Part shown: one piece after another, positions 10,598 through 19,371 of the stretch
Numbering within the stretch: position 1 is the stretch's first letter
How the letters are laid out: every line of letters starts with the position of its first letter
NCBI GenBank assembly: GCA_019116285.1
Contig: DXBX01000033.1
Span: 1 to 64,000 of the forward strand
Reading direction: 5' to 3'
DNA: 64,000 nt
DNA from: Candidatus Bacteroides merdigallinarum
GTDB lineage: Bacteria; Bacteroidota; Bacteroidia; Bacteroidales; Bacteroidaceae
Notes under the pieces: generated by a model
The model's database searches: none
Seen by the model: only the letters and a program-made list of their open reading frames with translations
Told to the model about the DNA's origin: nothing
Position numbers and translations under genes: made by a program

Positions 10598-11506
10598 CTA
10601 ACTTTCCTTCTTCTTCCGGAAAACATAAATCATGGAGCTGCTCCGCTCCTTCCCGGCCAGCGAGCTCAGCCATGCCAACATGCCAGTCACCAGTCCGCGC
10701 ACGAAAGGCAGGCGGTGGTGCATATAGCGCTCCGTCAGCATGGATACATAAAAGGCATCGAAAGGCATGGGATAGCGTCCGGCCAGGATAAAGCCGTGTT
10801 TGGCCCCGAACTGCTGGATGGTGGAGGGTGTGAAGTGCCACAAATGGCGCGGCACGTCGTAGGCCGCCCAGTAGGAACCGTACTTGCGCGCATCGAACGA
10901 CGAGCAATTGGGCACTGCCACAATCAGCACGCCCCGCACGTCCAGGAGGCGGCGCAGTTGCTCCCACGTCTCGTTCAGGTGCTCCAGGTGCTCCATCACG
11001 TGCCATAGGGTGATGACGTCGAATCCTTCGTCGGGCAGGGTCGGCAGCACATGGTCGGGCAGCACGTCCAAGCCAAAGTGTTCTTTGGCAAAAATGCGTG
11101 CACCGCCATTCTTCTCCACCGCCCGCACTTGCCAGCCGCGGCACTCCATGGCATGGGCAAAGTATCCCGTCCCCGTGCCGATGTCCAGCAGGCGGCCGGT
11201 TGTGCGGTGCGCCTCGCGCATCACCAGCCGCGCCTTGCGGCCCAGCATGTAGGCGCGCACCCAGTGGTAGACGGTGTTCACCAGTCCCTTGTGGGTATCG
11301 GAATGCGAAATGTAATCGGGAGTTTCATAATAGCGTCCTATCTCCGCTTCGGCGGGAAAGTCCTGCGTGAAGAGGAAGCCGCAATCCCGGCACCGGCACA
11401 AGTGGAACACCTCGCCCGAAGCCGAATGATCCACACACGTCAGCGTGCGCTCCAATTGCGTGCCCCCACACAGCGGGCAGGATTTTATAGAGGCTCTATT
11501 CATCAC
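10598..11506 (-). CDS. Class I SAM-dependent methyltransferase with N-terminal zinc finger
   Basis: CPLCGG...CRDCGF; LLDIGTGTGYFAHAME; VITLWHVMEHLEH. Confidence 0.88.
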   Translation of the reverse strand: MMNRASIKSCPLCGGTQLERTLTCVDHSASGEVFHLCRCRDCGFLFTQDFPAEAEIGRYYETPDYISHSDTHKGLVNTVYHWVRAYMLGRKARLVMREAHRTTGRLLDIGTGTGYFAHAMECRGWQVRAVEKNGGARIFAKEHFGLDVLPDHVLPTLPDEGFDVITLWHVMEHLEHLNETWEQLRRLLDVRGVLIVAVPNCSSFDARKYGSYWAAYDVPRHLWHFTPSTIQQFGAKHGFILAGRYPMPFDAFYVSMLTERYMHHRLPFVRGLVTGMLAWLSSLAGKERSSSMIYVFRKKKES

Positions 11507-11694
11507 GTATCAGCTCAGAAAAAAAAGATTTTGCGGTCTCCACCGAAGGCAGAAGCCGCAGTAAACCCAAATTTGGTGCAAAGTAATAAATAAAATATGA
11601 GTTATAGGAGGCGCGTTAAGGAGATTTAACCAGAAACCCTCCCCGTGGCTGAGTCTGACTCACACGCTTACACCCCATCAGCCGCACAGGAACC

Positions 11695-13794
11695 TCACGC
11701 CTTTCCACCCTCAATCGGGAGAATAAAGAGGAAGCGGGCCCCCTTTGTATAGGTGCGGTCGTAGGCCACCTCGCCGTTTAGGATTTTGGCAATATTCTGA
11801 CAGATGTTCAAGCCCAATCCGGTGCCTTGCTTGAAGAGATCCACCTTGGTGAACTGATTGAATATGATATCCACTTTGTCGGACGGTACGCCGGGACCGG
11901 TGTCAGCCACGGAGAAGACGATATTGCCCGGCTTTTCCGAAAGCGAGCATCCCACGACAATTTCTCCCGTCTGCGTGAATTTCACGGCATTGGTCAGGAA
12001 GTTGATGAGCACTTGCTTCAAACGTTGCTCGTCCGTATTCAACGTATAATCATCGGGCACTTCCGTGAGGAAACGCAACTCCACGTCTTCCGTCACCCGA
12101 TGCCGCACAGCATCCATAGCCGTACGGCAAGCGTCGTTGCAACGGCAAGGCGCGATATGCGCCACGTATTTCTCGCTTTCCAATCCTGCCAGATCCAAGA
12201 TGTCGTTGACCAGCGTGGTCAGCAGTTCGGAATTATGCAGGATGATATGGCTGAATTCATTTTTCTCGCCCTCGCTGAAATCCGCATCAGAAGTGGCCAA
12301 TAATTGCGAGAATCCCACGATGGCATTCAGTGGGGTGCGTATCTCGTGGCTCATGTTGTGGATGAACTCGGTCTTCATGCGGCTGGAAGCCTCAGCTTGT
12401 TCGCTCGCCACGGCCAGCTCCTGGTTCTTTTTCTGCAACTGGTTCACCATCAGTCGCCGACGATGCAGGTAAAAACAAAGCATACAGATGAACACGACCA
12501 GGAATATGGTCAGGATGCCGAACAAGATATACCGGTTGCGCGAGATCAGCCTTTGTTCTTCCAGCACGTCTTGTTGCCGCAAGATTTCCGCATTGACCCT
12601 GTCCAACTCCAGCGTACGGTTCTTCAAAGCGAGTGCGCTGTTTTCGGCATTGGTCTTTTCCAATTCTGTCTCCGCCTTGGCCTGCTCCAACTGAAGGCGT
12701 GTATTGGAAAGGGTCAACGCGATGTTTTCCGCCTCCAAAGCCTGAGCTTTCCGACTCATGCGCTCGTTGCTGAGCTGCACGGACAGTTCGGCCAAGTCCG
12801 ATGTCTGGACAAGGCGAACCACGGAGTCGCTAAGTTCGGCCAGCTTCTGGCTGTATTCGTAGGCAGACTTGTAGTCGCCACTCCGCTCGGCAATCAGGCA
12901 TTGCAGCTTATAGTAGCCACCCGCATGTTTTTTGGCCGTTTCATAGTCTCCTTGGATGATGCACACGTAGGTATCCAAGATCTTCAGGATGTTGTTGGTG
13001 ACCTTCCCCGTCCGGGCCATCTCCTCCTGACACTGCGCGTAGTAGGTCATGAACTCATCTTCGCGGCCCATCTCGAACAGCGTCAGGCACTTTTCCAACA
13101 TGACGGCCTTGCGATTGGAGTGGAGTTTGGCCACCTGGATGCCTTTCTCGGCATACGCCATGGCCTTGTCATATTGCTTCGTCTGACGATACATCTTGGC
13201 CAGGCGGCCGTAGCTCAGCGAAGCATCTTGCTCGGGCAGGTAGGCCAATTGAAACTTCAGGGTCTCCTCGTGATATCGGATGGCGCTGTCGTAGTCGCCC
13301 CGGGCATAGTAGATATAACCCTGCGCCTTGAGACACGAATAAATGCCATAGTCATTCTTGTCTTGATCCGCTTGGCGCTGCATACGTTCGGCCACGTGCA
13401 ACGCCTTCAGCGAATGATTGTGATTCAGGAGCCAAAAGATATAGTCGCTGCTGGCATAATAATAATATTGCAGGTAGCCGTTCTCCCTCGCTACCTTCTG
13501 CAGACGTTGCACGGACTTCACCAGCATCAGAGAGTCTTTGCCATAGAAGTTGTGGGTCACCGAGAGGGTCAGAGCGACGCACTCCCCCTTCTTGTCACCC
13601 AGCGCACGGGCTCTCTCGGCGAGGGCATCTGCCTTCTCCAACACGTCCGGGGAAGCAACATTCTTCTGCAGCTCCCTGTACACGACGTATATTGAATCAT
13701 GGATTTTGAAGGGATTATTTTGTGCCCGGACAGGAAACTGAATGCCCGCCCAGAGAAATAATCCCATCAAAAAACAGCCTATTAACCTATTCAT
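11695..13794 (-). CDS. TPR-containing membrane sensor histidine kinase (no receiver domain)
   Basis: Signal peptide, TPR-like region, TM, FIHNMSHEIRTPLNAIVGFSQLL, NFLTNAVKFT, DTGPGVP, GTGLGL. Confidence 0.9.
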   Translation of the reverse strand: MNRLIGCFLMGLFLWAGIQFPVRAQNNPFKIHDSIYVVYRELQKNVASPDVLEKADALAERARALGDKKGECVALTLSVTHNFYGKDSLMLVKSVQRLQKVARENGYLQYYYYASSDYIFWLLNHNHSLKALHVAERMQRQADQDKNDYGIYSCLKAQGYIYYARGDYDSAIRYHEETLKFQLAYLPEQDASLSYGRLAKMYRQTKQYDKAMAYAEKGIQVAKLHSNRKAVMLEKCLTLFEMGREDEFMTYYAQCQEEMARTGKVTNNILKILDTYVCIIQGDYETAKKHAGGYYKLQCLIAERSGDYKSAYEYSQKLAELSDSVVRLVQTSDLAELSVQLSNERMSRKAQALEAENIALTLSNTRLQLEQAKAETELEKTNAENSALALKNRTLELDRVNAEILRQQDVLEEQRLISRNRYILFGILTIFLVVFICMLCFYLHRRRLMVNQLQKKNQELAVASEQAEASSRMKTEFIHNMSHEIRTPLNAIVGFSQLLATSDADFSEGEKNEFSHIILHNSELLTTLVNDILDLAGLESEKYVAHIAPCRCNDACRTAMDAVRHRVTEDVELRFLTEVPDDYTLNTDEQRLKQVLINFLTNAVKFTQTGEIVVGCSLSEKPGNIVFSVADTGPGVPSDKVDIIFNQFTKVDLFKQGTGLGLNICQNIAKILNGEVAYDRTYTKGARFLFILPIEGGKA

Positions 13795-13878
13795 CCGTGT
13801 CGCCTTGTAAAATTAGGGCAAAAGTAGGCATTTTCGAGGAACAAAGCAGCATAAAAGCCTCAAAATCTTCCAAGAAAG

Positions 13879-16491
13879 TCATTTCATCTGCCTCGGCAAC
13901 GTCAACTCGAAACGAGTGCCTTGGCTTTCTTTGGAGAAGACGGTGACTTGCCCTTGCAGAAGCCCGGTCAAAGTTTGGACAAGGCTCAAGCCAAGGCCGG
14001 CTCCCTGGATAAATTCATCGACTTTGTAAAATCGGTCATAGATATGAGACAAAGCATCCTGAGGTATGCCTTTCCCCGTATCCTCCACATAAAAGGCCAC
14101 GGTATCCGCCTCACCTTGGCGACATCCGAGGGTTATATGCCCTTGCAGCGTGAACTTGCGGGCATTGTTCACCAGGTTCACCAAAATCTGTTGGAGGCGC
14201 TTCTCATCCGTCCGGATGCTCAAAGCTTCATCTGCCGGAAGCTCCAGAAGCATCTCCACGCCTTCCTGACGCTCCTCACTGCTCTGTTGCTCGTACACCT
14301 TTTTCAGGAGGTCACACACCCGGCAATCAACGGGATGAAGCCGGACATTGCCCGTATCTATATTGGAAATGTCCAATACATCGCCCACCAACTTCAATAG
14401 CAACTGGGTATTCTTGTGGATAAGGCTGGTGAACTCTTTCACTTCCCCGGGAGAATATTGCTCAATATCGTCCAGCAAGGAAGAGAAGCCTACGATGGCA
14501 TTGAGCGGCGTACGGATTTCGTGCGTCATATTGGCTATGAAGGCGGACTTTATCCGATCGGCCTGCAGGGCACGGTCGCGAGCGGCAATCAGCTGAGCTT
14601 CCGTATCCTTATAATATTGAATGCTCTGACTGATGCCCAGCACCATATAGGGAGAACCGTCTTGCAAACCGTCATACGTGACACTGGAGAATTCCCACCA
14701 CTCATACGTACCGTCCTGATGACGCAGACGCAAAGGAGAACGCTTGTTGTCTGAATTACCTTGCCGCACTCGACTGAAATCGGCTACCGCACCGGCCACA
14801 TCCTCCGGATGAATCATGTCGCGCAACTCTGCCCGAGTCAATACCCCGTCATGACCCGGATAACCCATATAGTGAAGCAGGCGCGGAGGGAAACAGAACA
14901 TATCCTTGTCCATGTCATATTGCCAATTGAAGATGTCGCTATCCTCCATGGTCATGTGCAGCAACAGGCGTTGACGCTCCTCGTCGGAGATGTTGTGGCA
15001 AAGGATAGCTACGCCGTTCAGCCGCTCCCCGTTCAGCAAGGGGATAATCTCTCCGGACACGGGGAAGTAGGTACCGGTCTTTATTTCCTGTACAAACGAT
15101 TTCTCCGGTATAGGCATCGGCACTCTCTCCGTCCGGACTTGTTCGATCAGCTTGTGCAGGATATCTTCCCCGTTACACAGGATGCGCAAGTAGGTCCCCG
15201 CCTTACGCCCACCGTAACTCTCGTCTATCGGCAAAGCCAACATCTGCAGCATGGCGGGATTGATGAAGTGCAACTCCATGTCGGCACCGTAAGTTACCAA
15301 ACCGTCGCGGAAAGAACAGAAAATATGGTTGAACTCGTTGCGTTGCTTCACCAACTGATCCTGCACCATCAGGCGGGTTTGCATCTCCTTCCGCCGATGG
15401 CTTTCCTGATGATTCAGGTGCAATAGCCAGAGGATGACCGTAACCACCACCAGAAACAGCACAATCGAGCCGACTATCAGCCAACTTTGATACAATTCAA
15501 CCCACGAGGCACCGAAGATGACACCCTGCTTCTCCACCACACTCCGGCTCAAGCCAAATTGTTGTACAGCTTTCAGGTTATAAAGGAATGTTCCTTTCCG
15601 GTCGGTGAATCCCAACGACGCGGGAGCGGCTCCTTGCAGCACCTTGGCCGCCATCAACCCTGCCTGATACCCCATGTCATAGGGCTTCATGTCGTAAGCG
15701 CAAAGGCTTCCGCTGCTCACGGCCAGATTCTGCAACGCATAAATAGGAGCGGCAAACGAGTTGCGGGCCACAAAGGACATAAACTGACTCCAGTTGGGCG
15801 CAACGACAATGTGATTGGAGGCACTCTCCGTATAGCAGATATCCCTTACCACCCGGGCAGGCATCTCGGCCACCAAGTCATAGACCTTCCAACTATACTC
15901 CGGATGCTGCCGGCTGAATACTTTCCAATAGGCATTCAGTTCTTCCAGGCATTGGCGGCTATAGGCACTCGTATCGGCTATGCAGATAAAGTCTTTCCGC
16001 TCGGGAAACACCCGCACAGCTTCGTCCAGCAAGGCGGCATAATCATTGCTCACAGAGAAACCGCACACATTCTTGCGTTGCAACAGCGCGTCGGGCACCT
16101 TCTTCATGCCTGCACATACAACAGGCAGCTCCCATAACAAGGAATCATCGCACGTCAGCAACGCATTGACGGCCACACCGCTTACGGTCACCAAGGCATC
16201 CGCCCCTCCGGCACGGGCCTTCCGGCAGATGTCTTCCATCATCTCCGCATGCACATGCCAGTCGCCCACGCCCACACCCAAATACTCGATATCTACCGAA
16301 GCATTCACTCCTCCGGCCTTCAATCCGTCCTTCAAGCCACGGTTCAAATCTTCATGGCAGGAGGTCGCTTTGGAATAGGAATGGACAAAAGTAACGTGTC
16401 GCAAGCCCTCTGCCGCATGAACGGGCAAGAGCGTAGCCATTACCAGCATACAAACCGTAAAATAAAACCAACCGTAAGTCTGTTTGTTCAT
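13879..16491 (-). CDS. Sensor histidine kinase with periplasmic ABC-substrate-binding-like domain and PAS
   Basis: N-terminal secreted HVTFVHSYSKATSCHEDLNRGLKDGLKAGG...VVCAGMKKVP; TM; PAS; FIANMTHEIRTPLNAIVGFSSLL; NLVNNARKFT; no C-terminal REC. Confidence 0.88.
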   Translation of the reverse strand: MNKQTYGWFYFTVCMLVMATLLPVHAAEGLRHVTFVHSYSKATSCHEDLNRGLKDGLKAGGVNASVDIEYLGVGVGDWHVHAEMMEDICRKARAGGADALVTVSGVAVNALLTCDDSLLWELPVVCAGMKKVPDALLQRKNVCGFSVSNDYAALLDEAVRVFPERKDFICIADTSAYSRQCLEELNAYWKVFSRQHPEYSWKVYDLVAEMPARVVRDICYTESASNHIVVAPNWSQFMSFVARNSFAAPIYALQNLAVSSGSLCAYDMKPYDMGYQAGLMAAKVLQGAAPASLGFTDRKGTFLYNLKAVQQFGLSRSVVEKQGVIFGASWVELYQSWLIVGSIVLFLVVVTVILWLLHLNHQESHRRKEMQTRLMVQDQLVKQRNEFNHIFCSFRDGLVTYGADMELHFINPAMLQMLALPIDESYGGRKAGTYLRILCNGEDILHKLIEQVRTERVPMPIPEKSFVQEIKTGTYFPVSGEIIPLLNGERLNGVAILCHNISDEERQRLLLHMTMEDSDIFNWQYDMDKDMFCFPPRLLHYMGYPGHDGVLTRAELRDMIHPEDVAGAVADFSRVRQGNSDNKRSPLRLRHQDGTYEWWEFSSVTYDGLQDGSPYMVLGISQSIQYYKDTEAQLIAARDRALQADRIKSAFIANMTHEIRTPLNAIVGFSSLLDDIEQYSPGEVKEFTSLIHKNTQLLLKLVGDVLDISNIDTGNVRLHPVDCRVCDLLKKVYEQQSSEERQEGVEMLLELPADEALSIRTDEKRLQQILVNLVNNARKFTLQGHITLGCRQGEADTVAFYVEDTGKGIPQDALSHIYDRFYKVDEFIQGAGLGLSLVQTLTGLLQGQVTVFSKESQGTRFELTLPRQMK

Positions 16492-16714
16492 TGCTTATCG
16501 TAAGTATCCGTGCAAAGGTAAGACTTATCAGCCAAGCAACCAAATTAAACGGCAATTTATGGCTTCTTTTCAGGCATACGCGGACACCCGCCTACAAGGC
16601 CACAGAGGCATACATCCAGGGACAAATGAGATTCAGCACGAAAAAAAGAGAAAAATTTCTTATGAATTCTACATTTTCCTTGAAAATATATTCTTACTTT
16701 AATGTAATTTTCTT

Positions 16715-16723
16715 TATCTTTGC
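16715..16723 (+). promoter_or_regulatory. Putative -7 element (TATCTTTGC) for the exopolysaccharide operon
   Basis: Matches TAnnTTTG; no good -33 at normal spacing. Confidence 0.4.
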
Positions 16724-16828
16724 AGCATGGAAATTATGCCTGAAAGGCAAAGGAACAACTACCGGATCCGCATCCGACAGCAAGTTCCGAATTAGATATA
16801 TAGGATACGTTGAAAAACAACACCTATC

Positions 16829-18217
16829 ATGAGCAAAACAAACGTATACGGTTTATTTATTGCGGTCATTCTTCTGTGTTCGGGGAACACCGTTTTTGCG
16901 CAGGTCGGAAACACTACCGGCTCTGCCGAAGTTGTATTGTTGCAAGGGCTCAACAACGACAGCATTCTGTCTGCTTTCTCGCGACGGTTCGTAGTGCTCG
17001 ATTCGTTACTACAATGTACAGCGGAACCGGAAGAAGCCTTTGCATGGGTCGGTGGATGTGCATCCACCGACGTTCTTGACTCCGTCTTCGACGAGAAGGA
17101 GGCCTACGAACGCAAGGCTTTCCTGCGGAAACACGGATTGGAATTGACAGGACAGGCCTATTACCGTCTGGATGACCAATTGGGATTCGACGAAGACGAC
17201 CAATACTCACGGTATAAAGCCAAGTTTCAGGGAGAAGTCGGATGGAACCTTTTCAACAGTTCTTTCCTCCAGCGAAAATCAGAATTGCGCCTCATCAACC
17301 TCTCCAACCAGGCAGAACGGCTACAACAACAAAGAAAGCTCTTCTCCCCCACGAAAAACCATACGGAAGAAGCCATCAAAAAGTACTATGACGCCTTGTC
17401 CGCCGCAGTGCTACACGAACAATTGCTGAACAACGAGGTGTTGCAGAAGGCCTATTTGTTTGTCCTGGAAACCAACCGCGCCAGCAATGAGAAACTGCTG
17501 GAGAATAACACCGAAAAGATGCGCATCGAACATGCCCTCGCACAAACCGGGGTGACAACTCCCGAAGAGCTCCGGGCGATACGAATCCTTCAGCCCGCCT
17601 GGGTGGAAGTGGACAGCGCCCGCCTGTTAGCTCACGTGCGGGAGAACCACATCGAGCTACAAGAATCGCACGTCCGGGGGGAGATACTCGACGCCCGAAT
17701 CCGCCTCACCAACTACGCACACGAACTGCGCCTTACACCTTTCGTGAGGGTTTCCCACTACCTGCGCACCGGTATAGGACCGAAATCGTCCACCAACGTG
17801 GAGGTGGGAGCACGCTTCACTTTCCCATTCTATGGAGACGCTTCCGCCAAGCGGAAAGCTTTGCGAACCGAACAGGCCATCAATGCATTGGGAAGGGAGA
17901 CACTCTCCGAAACATTGGCAGAACAATGCCACCGCCTGCTCGACCAGCTGAATCGGCTGAACGTGGCCATCGATGCCGAACAAAGACATGCCGACCTGCT
18001 ACGCCGTTTCATTGCCCTCCGCAAAGAAGGTTATCTGAACAGCCAGAATGGCTATAACCACGTAGCACGATTGGAGGAATACAACGAATACTTGAAAAGC
18101 CTGGAGCGGACATACAGCCTGCTACGGGAGAGGGCACTCTGTCTGCTGGATATCCAAAAGACAGCGGGTTACCCGGATATGGCCCCCTTATTACGCATGA
18201 AGGAGATAAGAAAATGA
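16829..18217 (+). CDS. TolC-family outer membrane efflux/export protein
   Basis: Signal peptide ...NTVFAQ, long coiled-coil regions, VEVGARFTFPFYGDASAKRKALRTEQAINALGRE; operon with HlyD-like gene. Confidence 0.75.
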   Translation: MSKTNVYGLFIAVILLCSGNTVFAQVGNTTGSAEVVLLQGLNNDSILSAFSRRFVVLDSLLQCTAEPEEAFAWVGGCASTDVLDSVFDEKEAYERKAFLRKHGLELTGQAYYRLDDQLGFDEDDQYSRYKAKFQGEVGWNLFNSSFLQRKSELRLINLSNQAERLQQQRKLFSPTKNHTEEAIKKYYDALSAAVLHEQLLNNEVLQKAYLFVLETNRASNEKLLENNTEKMRIEHALAQTGVTTPEELRAIRILQPAWVEVDSARLLAHVRENHIELQESHVRGEILDARIRLTNYAHELRLTPFVRVSHYLRTGIGPKSSTNVEVGARFTFPFYGDASAKRKALRTEQAINALGRETLSETLAEQCHRLLDQLNRLNVAIDAEQRHADLLRRFIALRKEGYLNSQNGYNHVARLEEYNEYLKSLERTYSLLRERALCLLDIQKTAGYPDMAPLLRMKEIRK

Positions 18218-19371
18218 AAAACTTCAGTTACAATCGCGAACCGCAGGAAATGAACGTAGAAGAGGTCTTGATCTCCCGCAAGAAACGTCTCCGGAATCAA
18301 CAGATCATCTTCGGCAGCATCTTTGCCGCCGTAATGCTGATACTGGCTATTTATGTAGTGCGGCGAATTGTCTACACCTATTACGACGGCTACATCAAGC
18401 TTGATCAAAACAACATGCGGGCCGTGGATGACCTGTTCGTACTCCGTATCTACAAGCAAGTAGGCGATAGAGTGGAAGCAGGAGACACACTTTACTCCTA
18501 TGTATTGATAGACAACCTGCTGGAGCATCAGAATGTCATCTCCGTACCGGGCGTAGTGGGCGACTACCACCGGATGCAGGTGCAGGCCGAACTGGCAGCT
18601 GCCGAAGTGCCTGTCCTGCGAGTACGGCTACAGGAATTGGACAAGCGGTTGAAAAACGAAGAAAACGACGTGTACTATGGCGTGACCGACAATACCCAAA
18701 AGCTTATGCTGCAAGCCGAACGCAAAGAGGTGGAAGAGCGGTTGAGGGAACAATACCGCAAGATAGCCATCTATCGGCGTATGGCGGCCAAGGCCTCGAA
18801 AGATTTGGCTCATTCGGGGTATGGGACGAACTTCCTGCCTAACGCACCGGGAGGAAACAACGTGAGCCAGTATCTCGTCAAATACGCCTGCGCCCCCAAA
18901 GATGCTGTCGTGACAGATATCAAGGTGGCCGAAGAAACCGTAGTCTTCCACAAAGAAGGAATCATCGACCTGCAACACGATGATTACGCCGCCTGCAACC
19001 TGGGTGTGATAGCCTACATCCCAAGCAACAAGGTAAAATATATCAATAAGAAAGGAAATGTAGAAATCGTAGTCAATGATGACATTACCCTCAAGGCGAA
19101 ACTGTCGCTCCTCGGCATGCGCGTGGAGGAAATTCCCAAACACCTGGTGAGCAACTTCGCACACGACATTGATGCGGTCATTGCCTACTTCACGTTCCTG
19201 CCCGGCCAGCAAGTACCGTTTTGGGTACTTACGGACAACTTACCCGTACGAGTTCGTACCAACAATTTCCAGGCAGAGGATGAAGAATTTGCCAGCCGCA
19301 CCCTGGAAATCAAGGAGAACAGCCAAGTAATACCCGCAGATACCCTCTATCAGAAAGGAGATAACTTATGA
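18214..19371 (+). CDS. HlyD/Alg44-like periplasmic adaptor (membrane fusion protein)
   Basis: N-terminal TM, biotinyl-lipoyl-like segment (YKQVGDRVEAGDTLYSY), coiled coil, second half-motif. Confidence 0.8.
   Translation: MKNFSYNREPQEMNVEEVLISRKKRLRNQQIIFGSIFAAVMLILAIYVVRRIVYTYYDGYIKLDQNNMRAVDDLFVLRIYKQVGDRVEAGDTLYSYVLIDNLLEHQNVISVPGVVGDYHRMQVQAELAAAEVPVLRVRLQELDKRLKNEENDVYYGVTDNTQKLMLQAERKEVEERLREQYRKIAIYRRMAAKASKDLAHSGYGTNFLPNAPGGNNVSQYLVKYACAPKDAVVTDIKVAEETVVFHKEGIIDLQHDDYAACNLGVIAYIPSNKVKYINKKGNVEIVVNDDITLKAKLSLLGMRVEEIPKHLVSNFAHDIDAVIAYFTFLPGQQVPFWVLTDNLPVRVRTNNFQAEDEEFASRTLEIKENSQVIPADTLYQKGDNL

Noticed and set aside
12304-13695. 463-aa plus-strand ORF opposite a histidine kinase
   Set aside because: Shadow ORF of a clearly coding kinase/TPR gene; no recognisable domain.
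16727-16795. 22-aa possible leader ORF (MEIMPERQRNNYRIRIRQQVPN) before the TolC-like gene
   Set aside because: Starts at about the predicted transcription start, with no ribosome-binding context and no attenuator-like hairpin; likely chance.
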